The notes under the pieces were generated by a model. It did no database searches and was not told where the DNA came from. It worked only from the letters and a program-made list of their open reading frames with translations. Shown here in pieces: positions 1-7,426 of a DNA stretch of 12,784 nucleotides; position 1 is the stretch's first letter; each line of letters begins with the position of its first letter. Position numbers and translations under genes: made by a program. The stretch is from Candidatus Syntropharchaeum sp. GTDB taxonomy: Archaea > Halobacteriota > Syntropharchaeia > Alkanophagales > Methanospirareceae. The stretch lies in contig JADHYP010000017.1 of NCBI GenBank assembly GCA_016782355.1, positions 1-12,784 on the forward strand, written 5' to 3'.

Positions 1-17
1 AGCAGCTGGAAGAAAGA

Positions 18-1817
18 ATGGTGCCTACCTCACCAAAGCTATTTGCTCCTACACCTGCAATTAAAGTGGACGTTAAACGTGAAGTGGATTGGAATTACGG
101 TAAAGAGCTGGAGAAGAAACTCAAAAAAGAATTGGATGGTCTTTATAAATCCATAACGATTACCGGTACGAACAGTATAGCCATCAGAACAACGCAAGAG
201 AACCTGATGGAGGTTGCACGGAAGCTCAGGGACCAGATGAAGATGGACCATGTGAAGAGCGTGAATGTGATAGAAGTGCCACATGAACGGAAGTTTATTG
301 TGGAGTACGTGGTTTCAAGTTATAGCGTTGAGGAGCTGATGCCCGTTCTTGTAACCGTTTTCACAGAGATAGGAGTAAAAGACGCGAAAATCCAGAGTCT
401 TACTTCCTTATGGGAAAGCGCTAATTATTCCGAACGTGAAATGCATGAGTTCTTTGGAGTTTTGTTCGACGGAAACGAATGGATGGGAAAGAAGTTCATT
501 CTTGCTCCTGACACACCGGACCTACCATTGAGAAAAGAATTCAAGATTCCTGAGGAACGGTACGTCTTTGAAAAAGGTGTAACTCCTGAGTTTATGGTCC
601 CCATTGAGCCTCCAAAAGACCTGTATATCCCAATCTCGGAAGAATTCATAGAAGATGCTTATGAGAGTGACGAGATTATAGTTCCGATAGGACCCCATCA
701 TGCAGGAAGCGGACATCTCAGGGTGACTTTTCGGATAAAAGGGGACATAATCGTGGATGCCATTCCGGAACCGGGATTTGTGCACCGGTCAATGGAGAAG
801 CTTGCGGAAAACAAGTTATACATCCAGAACGTTCCGCTATTTGAGCGGTTGGCGATAAATGACCCGGTGAACATGAACTTAGGATATGTCAGGACGATAG
901 AGAAAGCGCTGGGTATTGAAGTTCCGGAAAGAGCGCAGTATTTGAGGACGATAATGGCTGAACTATCGAGGATAGAAGCATTCTACTATGACGCAGCGAT
1001 ATTTTCGCTGTTCTTTGGACATACGACGGGATTCATGTATTCTATGGCAATCCGGGAAATGATAATCGAAGCGCTGATGAGAATGACGGGGTCGAGAAGC
1101 GGTCCTTCTTTCCTGGTTCCCGGTGGGATACGGAGAGACATTCCGGATGACGTGCTCGAATTGACGGATAACATCACTTTTGCAATACATAAAAGGATGA
1201 AAAAGTTTGAGGATATATTTGTGAACAACCCGGTGACGATAGCGAGAGCAAAGGGGGTGGGGGTGCTGACGAAGGAGGATGCGATACGATGTGGAATGGT
1301 GGGACCGTTCCTGAGAGCGTCAGGGGTGAATTACGACATCAGGAAGATTGCGCCTTATGAAGTTTACGATAAGCTCGATTGGGAAGTCACAACGGGAGAC
1401 GATGGCGATTGTCTTGGAAGGTTCTTAGGTAGGCTGGAAGAGATAAAGCAAAGCGTAAGAATCGTAAAGCAGGCGGTGGATGCCGTGAAAGGAATAAAAG
1501 GAGCGATTTTGAGCGAAGACGTCCTCGGCGAATACAAAGAGGCTGCGAGTGATATAAAGGGCAATTTCTTCAGAGTTTTTGGTGACCTGGTTCTTCCAAA
1601 GGGTGAATGGACTACCATTACCGAGGCAGGCAGGGGCACGTTGTTATTTTCGATTATCAGCGATGGTGAGTCAAACGTTCCGTACCGTGTGAGGGTGATG
1701 ACCCCCTGCTGGATGAACCTGCGAGGATTTATGGAAGCGCTCAAAGGTGCGCGATATGCGGACTTCTGGGCAGTCTATGGCAGTTTTGGGTACTTCCCGC
1801 CGGAGGCGGATAGATAG
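18..1817 (+). CDS. Fused NuoC-NuoD (FpoC/FpoD, HycE-like) large subunit of a complex-I-like enzyme
   Basis: This 599-residue protein joins a 30-kDa-subunit (NuoC) domain, about residues 30-190, to a 49-kDa-subunit (NuoD) domain, about 205-599. The NuoC signature region carries S138-E-R-E. NuoD landmarks include GIEVPERAQ, GGIRRDIP, RASG..YDIRK, GDC..R and a C-terminal EADR. The layout matches HycE/HyfG of formate hydrogenlyase and fused complex I subunits. The catalytic positions are unusual. The N-terminal [NiFe] CxxC is absent (RLAIND, 277-282) and so is the C-terminal DPCxxC (591-596). The quinone-site GPxHPxxHG loop reads GPHHAGSGH (225-233), the conserved Tyr is Ile280, and the SHLL and DIVFGE motifs are changed. 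It should sit in the cytoplasmic arm next to the membrane subunit. The reading frame is open back to base 3, so the ATG at 18 (GGAAG upstream) may not be the true start. Family assignment is firm; quinone, methanophenazine or other acceptor chemistry is uncertain. Confidence 0.9.
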   Translation: MVPTSPKLFAPTPAIKVDVKREVDWNYGKELEKKLKKELDGLYKSITITGTNSIAIRTTQENLMEVARKLRDQMKMDHVKSVNVIEVPHERKFIVEYVVSSYSVEELMPVLVTVFTEIGVKDAKIQSLTSLWESANYSEREMHEFFGVLFDGNEWMGKKFILAPDTPDLPLRKEFKIPEERYVFEKGVTPEFMVPIEPPKDLYIPISEEFIEDAYESDEIIVPIGPHHAGSGHLRVTFRIKGDIIVDAIPEPGFVHRSMEKLAENKLYIQNVPLFERLAINDPVNMNLGYVRTIEKALGIEVPERAQYLRTIMAELSRIEAFYYDAAIFSLFFGHTTGFMYSMAIREMIIEALMRMTGSRSGPSFLVPGGIRRDIPDDVLELTDNITFAIHKRMKKFEDIFVNNPVTIARAKGVGVLTKEDAIRCGMVGPFLRASGVNYDIRKIAPYEVYDKLDWEVTTGDDGDCLGRFLGRLEEIKQSVRIVKQAVDAVKGIKGAILSEDVLGEYKEAASDIKGNFFRVFGDLVLPKGEWTTITEAGRGTLLFSIISDGESNVPYRVRVMTPCWMNLRGFMEALKGARYADFWAVYGSFGYFPPEADR

Positions 1818-1826
1818 GTGAGGAGA
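1816..1826 (+). promoter_or_regulatory. Ribosome binding site of the NuoH-type gene
   Basis: An AGGTGAGGAG-type purine run lies in the 15-nt gap after the large-subunit stop and ends about 6 nt before the ATG at 1833. It supports that start over the later in-frame ATGs. Confidence 0.6.
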
Positions 1827-1832
1827 TGAAAA

Positions 1833-2942
1833 ATGATTGACATAAACGCTATCATAAGCACGATGATGAACAACCAGGTGAATATCCCCTTACTACAGCC
1901 GCTCATCGAGCCTTTGCTCGGAATGCCTGTGATAGGCTATCTAATTGCGTTTATACTGTGGAAACCGTTTTTTGTATTAATACTCATCCCGGGTTTCGCT
2001 ACTATGGGTATCATGCTGCTTATTTTGCCCTGGATTGAAAGAAAAATGGTCGCACGGATGCAGTGGCGTGTAGGACCGCGTGAAATTTCGCCACGCACGA
2101 GGGGTATCGTCCAATTGCTCGCGGATACACTACGATTCCTATTTCAGGAGGTAATAATACATAAGGACGCCCATAAACTTTATTTCTTGCAGTTCCCGTT
2201 CCTTTATTTCATACCCGTGCTTCTCCCGCTACTTTTTATTAACGCTGGGACTGCCGGTAATCCTCTCGTTCCAATACAAACCGACTACGCACTACAAATA
2301 ATGGTGGCGTTGATAAGTTTGATGCCGGTATTCATTCTGGGTGTGGGCTGGGCATCGAACAACAGGTTCGCATTTATCGGTACGGTTCGAGAGGCGTTCC
2401 TGTATTTCGCCTACGAAATCCCGTTTATTGTTATAGTACTCGCAATGATCGTCCTGTATGGAACGTCCAACACCGTAGGAGTAGTTAATGCGCAAAGCGG
2501 CGTATGGTGGGGGATTATCCAGAATCCTCTTGCTGCTCTCACCTTCTTCATTGCAATGGTGATGGCTACCGCACGGCTGCCTTTTGAGATCCCGGAAGCA
2601 GACCAAGAGGTATCCTTTGGACCTTTTGTCGAGTATTCGGGTATCGCATTTGGACTTGCGTATGTGATGGGGTATGAGAAGATGTACGTTCTCAGTGCGA
2701 TGATGACTATGTTATTCCTCGGAGGCGGTAGTGGTCCTGAAATTTTAGGTTTGGGCGACTTATCCTGCGGTATTTGGTTCGTGCTAAAAACCCTGATAGT
2801 TCTGGTGATAATGGTTAACCTCCGTGGAGTGTATCCGCGGTATAGGCTTGACCAGGGTTTGAGAATAGGATGGGGTGCAATGCTTATCTTAGCCTTGGTT
2901 GCACTGGGATGGTCAATAGTAGTAATGGGGGTGAGATTATGA
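1833..2942 (+). CDS. fpoH: NuoH/FpoH-type membrane subunit
   Basis: A 369-residue, highly hydrophobic protein with about eight membrane segments, matching the complex I subunit 1 (NuoH/ND1/FpoH) family. The family signature around residues 69-83 is present (ERKMVAR.QWRVGP). So are the conserved loop ARLPFEIPEADQEV followed by FVEYSG, and the C-terminal RYRLDQGLRIGW. NuoH anchors the peripheral arm to the membrane and lines the path from the quinone chamber to the proton channels. Here the PEADQE loop acidic residues are kept, which suggests that coupling to ion translocation is retained. It starts 15 nt after the large-subunit stop with a good ribosome site, and its stop overlaps the next start by 4 nt (ATGA). 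In an F420-linked complex fpoH or fqoH would be the right name, although the natural acceptor is unknown. Confidence 0.93.
   Translation: MIDINAIISTMMNNQVNIPLLQPLIEPLLGMPVIGYLIAFILWKPFFVLILIPGFATMGIMLLILPWIERKMVARMQWRVGPREISPRTRGIVQLLADTLRFLFQEVIIHKDAHKLYFLQFPFLYFIPVLLPLLFINAGTAGNPLVPIQTDYALQIMVALISLMPVFILGVGWASNNRFAFIGTVREAFLYFAYEIPFIVIVLAMIVLYGTSNTVGVVNAQSGVWWGIIQNPLAALTFFIAMVMATARLPFEIPEADQEVSFGPFVEYSGIAFGLAYVMGYEKMYVLSAMMTMLFLGGGSGPEILGLGDLSCGIWFVLKTLIVLVIMVNLRGVYPRYRLDQGLRIGWGAMLILALVALGWSIVVMGVRL
2927..2935 (+). promoter_or_regulatory. Ribosome binding site of the ferredoxin-like subunit
   Basis: GGGGGTGAG lies 3 nt before the ATG at 2939, inside the end of fpoH. It selects 2939 rather than an upstream in-frame ATG at 2870, which lies well inside fpoH. 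Confidence 0.6.
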
Positions 2943-3667
2943 AGAAAGTTGCGACACCGGAATACGACATTAAAGACAAGCTAAAGTATCACGTATCTGC
3001 TCTGTCAACAGCAGCAAAGGAGGTAGTACTGCCATTGAATATAACTACGCATTACCCACGGGAACGGAAGAAAATGCCCGATTGTTTCAGAGGGTATATT
3101 CTCTTCGACCCTGAGAGGTGCATAAGTTGTTTTGAGTGTTCTTTTGTATGTCCGGCGAATGCGATCTGGATGAAGGAAGCACCAAGCGGGCGGTATTATC
3201 CCACGTTAGATTATGGTAAATGTATTTTCTGCCATTTCTGCGTTGATACGTGTCCCGGAGGAGCATTAAAGCAAACAAAGATCCACGACGTGGCATATAA
3301 AGACATGGACGAGATGTTCACGCTTACAGAAGAAATGATTGAACCGCCGGAGATAATCCGGGAGGATGAAGGATATGTGGAGTATGAAATAGATAAAGAG
3401 GATCTCTCGTTAAAACGGACGAAAGGTATAGACAAGCTTATTGTTGACGTTGCACCATCGCAAGGTGTTCCAATGGTGAGCCTGTGCGTAGAGCCTGAGA
3501 GCTGTCTTGGGTGCGGGATTTGTGAGGGGATGTGCGAAAGTGGTGCGGTTTCTTCTTTAAAGGAGGATGGTATGGTGAGGATGAAGATAGACGTGGATAA
3601 GTGCACAGGGTGTGGATTGTGTGTTAAGGAGTGTTCGATGCAAATACTGAGACTTGTGAGGAAGTGA
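2939..3667 (+). CDS. NuoI/FpoI-like subunit with four [4Fe-4S] cluster motifs
   Basis: A 242-residue iron-sulfur protein. The N-terminal half is a NuoI/FpoI domain: YPRERKKMPDCFRG at 39-52, then CxxCxxCxxxCP at Cys61/64/67/71 and Cys95/98/101/105. This pair matches the N6a/N6b clusters of complex I. After an acidic linker (about 117-160) a second ferredoxin module follows, with Cys189/192/195/199 and Cys222/225/228/232. The last Cys of these two motifs is followed by Glu or Ser rather than Pro. Standard NuoI has only the first two clusters, so the C-terminal half is an extra electron wire, perhaps towards the FpoF-type protein encoded next. The start overlaps the fpoH stop by 4 nt, and the next gene begins 5 nt after this stop. 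The FpoI assignment of the first half is strong; the role of the added half is inferred. Confidence 0.88.
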   Translation: MKKVATPEYDIKDKLKYHVSALSTAAKEVVLPLNITTHYPRERKKMPDCFRGYILFDPERCISCFECSFVCPANAIWMKEAPSGRYYPTLDYGKCIFCHFCVDTCPGGALKQTKIHDVAYKDMDEMFTLTEEMIEPPEIIREDEGYVEYEIDKEDLSLKRTKGIDKLIVDVAPSQGVPMVSLCVEPESCLGCGICEGMCESGAVSSLKEDGMVRMKIDVDKCTGCGLCVKECSMQILRLVRK

Positions 3668-3672
3668 AAAAA

Positions 3673-4704
3673 ATGGCAGCAATAGGAGTATCAGAATGGG
3701 AAGTGAAGATTCCCGAGAAACCGCAGAAGGATAAATTGTATTTTGAGAATTTGAAAGCTAAGGTTATAGATACGAATTTATGCAGTCGGTGTTTGACATG
3801 CGCATGCGTCTGCCCCGTGGACGGAATAATCGCAACAGATGGAGTGGAATTTCCGAATTATGAAGAGGAATGCACTGATTGCGGTGCCTGTGTGCGTGTA
3901 TGCCCGAGGTTTGTTTACGAGCCCAAAAGTGGCATGGGCGACTACATAGAATTCATTGCGGGGCGGTCGAAGCGGTTCAAAGGACAGGATGGAGCAATGG
4001 CAACAGAACTTATCGTGTCCGCGATGGAAATGGGAATGATAGACCGTGGTTTGTTTGTTGGCAGAGATGAACAGTGGGTGACCGAGATTTTTCACGTGCG
4101 AGACCCTGAACAGCTTGAAGTTCTCCCGTTAGGAGGAACAAAATATACGTTTGCGAGTGTGCTTCCCGAACTGAAGAAAGCGGCAAGGTTCACAAAGAAG
4201 GGTGTTGGTATTGTCGGAACGCCATGTATGGTTTCGGGAGTTAGAAAACTACAGCAGGAGTTCCCCTTTTTCCGTGAGCGGATAAAACTCGTTGTGGGTT
4301 TGTTCTGCACTGAGAATTTTCATCATGATGAGCTCACAAAATATCTAAAAGAGAAAGGTGTTGATTTCTCGAAACTCATTAAGACGGATATAACGATGGG
4401 TAAGTTTATCGCTACTATGACCGATGGTGAGGTGAAATTCAAGGTGAAAGCACTTGAAGAGATACTTCCAAGCGGATGCAACGTTTGCACGGACTTTACT
4501 GCGGTAGAAAGCGATGCGAGTGTAGGAAGCGTGGGCAGTGCAGCGGGATTTTCAACGGTGGCGGTGCGGGAAGAGAATGCGAAGAAGATTATAGATTTCA
4601 TCAAAAAGAAGGGATATGCGGATTTCGGTGAGGCAGACCCGGCACAACTGGACTTCCTTATCGGGCATAAGAAGAAGCGGGAGGAGAATATTAAAAGGGA
4701 TTAG
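3673..4704 (+). CDS. fpoF: F420H2 dehydrogenase FpoF/FqoF-like (FrhB family) electron-input subunit
   Basis: A 343-residue protein of the coenzyme F420 hydrogenase/dehydrogenase beta-subunit family. Two [4Fe-4S] motifs open it, at Cys37/40/43/47 and Cys67/70/73/77. The FrhB catalytic domain follows, with GTKYTFASVLPELKKA, GIVGTPCMVSGVRKLQ, GLFCTENF, and CNVCTDF leading into SDASVGSVGSAAGFSTV, the usual flavin/F420 and third-cluster region. Members oxidise F420H2 through FAD and pass electrons one at a time to FeS clusters. Its place at the end of a NuoCD-H-I operon identifies it as the input module of the complex, as with FqoF. The start at 3673 is preferred over 3631 because it follows the ferredoxin stop by 5 nt and has GAGG upstream. 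FrhB paralogs occur in many enzymes, so FpoF is assigned on context plus family. Confidence 0.87.
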   Translation: MAAIGVSEWEVKIPEKPQKDKLYFENLKAKVIDTNLCSRCLTCACVCPVDGIIATDGVEFPNYEEECTDCGACVRVCPRFVYEPKSGMGDYIEFIAGRSKRFKGQDGAMATELIVSAMEMGMIDRGLFVGRDEQWVTEIFHVRDPEQLEVLPLGGTKYTFASVLPELKKAARFTKKGVGIVGTPCMVSGVRKLQQEFPFFRERIKLVVGLFCTENFHHDELTKYLKEKGVDFSKLIKTDITMGKFIATMTDGEVKFKVKALEEILPSGCNVCTDFTAVESDASVGSVGSAAGFSTVAVREENAKKIIDFIKKKGYADFGEADPAQLDFLIGHKKKREENIKRD

Positions 4705-5139
4705 TTAGCTCAGGTCCAACTTCTTCTTAATCTCCTCCAGTTCTATTTTATCCACTTGCAGCATATCCACTATCTGTGGTTCCGGGTAGTTTTCTATAAA
4801 TAGCCAGATAAATTCTTCTTCTACGTGAGATAACCTTTCTTCTTTGATGAGTTCGCTAAGTTTTTCTACTTTTCGCTTTATGTCCTTCATGAACGTGCCT
4901 ATGAGCACTGGTTTAACCGGTGCTAAGTGCTGCTTATGCTTAGTGCCTGCCTTTGGATGGCCAAACGTGTTTAACGTACGACCGATCGAATTGAATTTTA
5001 GCAAAGGTAAACCTTCTTTGGCACGGCGTGCGTTCTCTTCTTCATGTATCTCTTCTGCGGACATGCCGTTTTCACTGTTTAACCGCTCTACGTAACGATT
5101 CATCCAATGCTGTTTTGCTACTTCTTTCGTTTCTTCCAT
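4705..5139 (-). CDS. Unrecognised 144-aa soluble protein
   Basis: I do not recognise this family. The product is 144 residues, highly charged, with no signal peptide, membrane segment or cysteines. It has a helical acidic N-terminus, a central basic His/Lys-rich stretch (GRTLNTFGHPKAGTKHKQHL, about 53-72), a basic helix (KDIKRKVEKL), and a C-terminal part (about 105-144) reading like two or three short helices (EEEFIWLFIENYPEPQIVDM then DKIELEEIKKKL). That tail could form a small helix-turn-helix, which is inference only. Its stop abuts the fpoF stop with no gap, and its start is divergent from the lipid reductase gene across 78 bp. The ORF is long for a chance reading frame, fits exactly between its neighbours and has promoter sequence upstream, so a real gene is likely. 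Confidence 0.72.
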   Translation of the reverse strand: MEETKEVAKQHWMNRYVERLNSENGMSAEEIHEEENARRAKEGLPLLKFNSIGRTLNTFGHPKAGTKHKQHLAPVKPVLIGTFMKDIKRKVEKLSELIKEERLSHVEEEFIWLFIENYPEPQIVDMLQVDKIELEEIKKKLDLS

Positions 5140-5177
5140 TGTTTCTGCTTTTCCTATTCCACATTATTACAATTGGT

Positions 5178-5207
5178 TAATATAAAGTTTACTGTTATAA
5201 ATATTTA
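5178..5207. promoter_or_regulatory. Divergent archaeal promoter region (TATA elements)
   Basis: The 78-bp intergenic region contains TTAATATAAAG (5178-5188) and TTATAAATATTTA (5195-5207). The first lies about 30-35 nt before the ATG at 5218, so the + transcript would be leaderless or nearly so, and no Shine-Dalgarno is present. On the minus strand the same stretch reads AAACTTTATATTAA, which would start the 144-aa gene transcript around 5150-5160. Both genes may share this core. Confidence 0.5.
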
Positions 5208-5217
5208 TGCACGGCTT

Positions 5218-6402
5218 ATGAAAGAGAAGAAATACGATGTTGTCGTGGTGGGAGCAGGACCTGCGGGCAGTATAACAGCGAAAACCGCTGCTGAAAAGGG
5301 ATTGAACGTCCTTTTAATCGAGAGGAATCCGGAGATAGGCGTGCCGGTGAAATGCGCTGAGGGCGTAAGCAAAGAAATAGAGAAGTTCGTTGACGTTGAT
5401 TCCAGATGGATATGCACGGTGTTTAAGGGAACAATCACATACGGTCCTGACGGCACGAAGGTGGTTTTATCGGTTGATGGTGTGGAAGATACGGGATACG
5501 TGCTGGAAAGGCGGTTATTTGATAAGTTTCTGGCAGAGGAAGCCGCGCGAGCAGGTGCGGAAGTGAAAGTTAGGACGCAAGCTTATGGTGTTGTTCGAGA
5601 AGAAGGGTATGCAAAGGGCGTGTATGCAAGAAGTGCCGGTGAAGATATACGTATTTCCGCGGACGTGGTTGTTGGTGCGGATGGCGTGGAATCAAGGATT
5701 GGCAGATGGGGCGGTATTGATACAAGACTGCGCTTAGCTGACGTTGTAACCTGTGCACAGTTCCTTATGTGCGACATTGAATTCAACAGGGACTATTGTG
5801 AAATTTTCTTTGGCGAAGACATCGCCCCAAAGGGGTATGCCTGGGTATTTCCCAAAGGAGAGGATAGTGCAAACGTAGGTGTGGGAATAGGTGGTGACGT
5901 TTCCGGTGAAAACCATCGTGCACGTGATTATCTAAACGCATTCGTAAATGATAGATTCCCGGATGGGGCGGTAATAGCAGAGATGTATGGTGCGGTACCA
6001 TTGAGCGGGCCGACGTATGAAACGGTAGCAAATGGGCTGATTTTAGTAGGTGATGCTGCACGGCACGTCAATCCTATCACCGGTGGCGGCATCTTAGAGG
6101 CAATGCAAGGTGGGGCAATAGCAGGTGACGTAATTGCAAAAGCAGTGCAGGAAAAGAACTTTTCAAAGAGAAGGCTGCGCGAATACGAAAAGAGATGGAG
6201 AAAAGAGTTTGGTAAAGTTTTGGAAGTGGGATTGAAGATAAAGAATATCGTGTTGAACCTGAGCAGCCAGGAGCAGAACGAGTTTTTTCATGCCTTAGCA
6301 GGTGAAACGAGAATAAAGGAGTTCAGTGAACGAGCGTTATTGAAAGAAATGATAAAGAAGAATCCGCGGATACTCTTCAGCCTTGCGAAGTTCCTTTTAT
6401 AA
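5218..6402 (+). CDS. Geranylgeranyl reductase family flavoprotein (archaeal lipid saturation)
   Basis: A 394-residue FAD enzyme of the geranylgeranyl reductase/digeranylgeranylglycerophospholipid reductase family, which reduces isoprenoid double bonds of archaeal ether lipids or other prenyl chains at the membrane face. Visible features are the N-terminal dinucleotide-binding G12-A-G-P-A-G17 with a following acidic strand end (LLIER), the family motif VPVKCAEG with Cys46, a mid-domain YAWVFPKG near residue 205, and the second FAD motif GDAARHVNPITGGGI. Length is typical of the family. The frame is open upstream to 5107, but the first 37 codons are compositionally non-coding and contain the TATA element, so 5218 is chosen. 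Paralogs are common in methanogens and substrates differ (lipids or prenylated quinone/phenazine side chains), so the substrate is not set by sequence. Confidence 0.9.
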   Translation: MKEKKYDVVVVGAGPAGSITAKTAAEKGLNVLLIERNPEIGVPVKCAEGVSKEIEKFVDVDSRWICTVFKGTITYGPDGTKVVLSVDGVEDTGYVLERRLFDKFLAEEAARAGAEVKVRTQAYGVVREEGYAKGVYARSAGEDIRISADVVVGADGVESRIGRWGGIDTRLRLADVVTCAQFLMCDIEFNRDYCEIFFGEDIAPKGYAWVFPKGEDSANVGVGIGGDVSGENHRARDYLNAFVNDRFPDGAVIAEMYGAVPLSGPTYETVANGLILVGDAARHVNPITGGGILEAMQGGAIAGDVIAKAVQEKNFSKRRLREYEKRWRKEFGKVLEVGLKIKNIVLNLSSQEQNEFFHALAGETRIKEFSERALLKEMIKKNPRILFSLAKFLL

Positions 6403-6415
6403 ATAATCACGAGAA

Positions 6416-6430
6416 ACTTTTTTAAAAAAG
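6416..6430 (+). promoter_or_regulatory. A/T box upstream of the methyltransferase gene
   Basis: ACTTTTTTAAAAAAG lies between the reductase stop (6402) and the methyltransferase ATG (6454), with the box centre about 30 nt before the ATG. It can act as TATA box for a near-leaderless transcript, and its T-run as an archaeal T-rich terminator for the gene before it. Confidence 0.4.
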
Positions 6431-6453
6431 AAAAAGTATTTTGAGCAATTACA

Positions 6454-6987
6454 ATGGAGTTATTGGCGAATGAAGTCGAACTGGTGAAAGAACTGTGTGA
6501 GCGGATAAAGGCAGAAAAAGAAGAGACGGAGCTAAAAATACTGGATATTGGATGCGGCACTGGAAAACTTGCCATATATTTAAGAGAAGCGACTGGATGT
6601 GACGTGACAGGAATTGACCCCGGGCGAGAGAGCATAGAAAAAGTGCGATTAAAATCGTCTTTAGTCACGTTTGAAGTGCAATCAGCGGAGAAAATGGCTT
6701 TTGCAAACCACAGCTTCGATTTTGTCGTATCGCTAAAGGCACTGCATGAAATGGCTAATCCGGAGGCTGCTTTAAGGGAATCGAGGCGTGTGCTGAAAGA
6801 AGGCGGGAGAATATTGGTCATTGACTGGGTAGGAGGTGTCGCACGGACAAGAAGTCATGCACATGCGAAGAAGTATTTCACGAAGGAGCGTTTAGAAGAA
6901 GTGCTTTCAGAAACCGGCTTCACTGGCATAAGAATTGAACTCAATAAAGAAGGCGAGTTGATGCTGGTGGAAGGGGAAAGGGCATAG
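6454..6987 (+). CDS. Class I SAM-dependent methyltransferase
   Basis: A 177-residue Rossmann-fold methyltransferase. Motif I is ILDIGCGTG (residues 29-37). The acidic residue ending strand 2 is in GIDPG, motif II/III is near VQSAEKMAFANHSFD, motif IV is DFVVSLKALHEM, and the post-motif strand is ESRRVLKEGGRILVIDW. The pattern is that of the Methyltransf_11 (UbiE/small-molecule) type. At 177 residues it is short, with little room for a dedicated substrate domain. It follows the lipid reductase by 51 bp in the same direction but has its own A/T box, so co-transcription is possible, not shown. A role in lipid or prenyl-compound methylation would be guesswork. It converges on the Hsp20 gene with a 10-bp gap. 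Confidence 0.85.
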   Translation: MELLANEVELVKELCERIKAEKEETELKILDIGCGTGKLAIYLREATGCDVTGIDPGRESIEKVRLKSSLVTFEVQSAEKMAFANHSFDFVVSLKALHEMANPEAALRESRRVLKEGGRILVIDWVGGVARTRSHAHAKKYFTKERLEEVLSETGFTGIRIELNKEGELMLVEGERA

Positions 6988-6997
6988 TCTCAATTTA

Positions 6998-7363
6998 TTA
7001 TTCTATCGGTATAAACACCTTCCGTCTTATCTTAGGCAGCGTTATCCTGAGAATGCCGTTTTTAAACGAAGCAGCGGCTTTTTCAGGTTCAATCTTCTCT
7101 GGCAGTCTTATTTGTTTCCTGAAAGCCTGAAATGTTATTCTCTTCTGAATGCCGCCCCACCGCTCCCAGCAAACCGCATCGCTCATCTTCGCTATTACCT
7201 CTACCGAATCTTCCGTCGTATTTATCTCCACGTTCTCTTTCCTCACCCTCGGCAGGTCAAAGGTAACCAGTATCTCATCCTCTTTATCTTCCACTTCATA
7301 TAACGGCTCTAAATTGCCGTCATAGCCCCATGTCGCCTTTAGCATCCTTCTTTCTATTTCCAT
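6998..7363 (-). CDS. Hsp20/alpha-crystallin family small heat shock protein
   Basis: A 121-residue small heat shock protein, an ATP-independent holdase that binds unfolding proteins in the cytoplasm. The alpha-crystallin domain runs from about residue 22 (PLYEVEDKEDEILVTFDLP) to 114, with the hallmark near-C-terminal motif GILRITLPK and the C-terminal I-x-I anchor (FIPIE) used in oligomer assembly. The N-terminal arm is short (about 20 residues), so the protein is small for the family. ATG 7363 is the first Met; a strong GGAGGTGG lies 19 nt upstream, too far for ideal use, and no ATG or GTG start lies in frame between them. The last gene in a minus-strand series with PAC2 and thyX, it has its own TATA-like box. 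Confidence 0.9.
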   Translation of the reverse strand: MEIERRMLKATWGYDGNLEPLYEVEDKEDEILVTFDLPRVRKENVEINTTEDSVEVIAKMSDAVCWERWGGIQKRITFQAFRKQIRLPEKIEPEKAAASFKNGILRITLPKIRRKVFIPIE

Positions 7364-7382
7364 TTCTATTCTATTCCTCTTT

Positions 7383-7411
7383 CCACCTCCTATCCTTTGA
7401 TATTTATTGAA
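7383..7411 (-). promoter_or_regulatory. Promoter and GGAGGTGG motif of the Hsp20 gene
   Basis: Reading the minus strand, TTCAATAAATATC (about 7399-7411) is a TATA-like element preceded by purines (AAAGG) that could be BRE. GGAGGTGG (7383-7390) follows 19 nt before the ATG. Predicted transcription start is near 7378-7382, which would leave the purine motif at or before the 5' end. Its true role is therefore unclear. Confidence 0.4.
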
Positions 7412-7426
7412 CCTTTAACCATTAAC

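Noticed and set aside
1364..1744. 126-aa minus-strand ORF inside the NuoC-NuoD gene
   Set aside because: A shadow of a strongly conserved coding region; Ser/Pro/Thr-rich composition without motif.
18..1817. Active [NiFe] hydrogenase large subunit
   Set aside because: HycE-like layout suggested it, but all four CxxC ligand cysteines are absent at the aligned positions.
5107..5217. Longer N-terminus for the lipid reductase starting at 5107
   Set aside because: The added 37 residues are Phe/Cys-rich, overlap the divergent gene and contain the TATA element; the FAD motif sits at the normal distance from ATG 5218.
6288..6821. 177-aa minus-strand ORF over the methyltransferase
   Set aside because: It is antisense to a clear SAM methyltransferase and rich in Ser/Phe, typical of a shadow frame.
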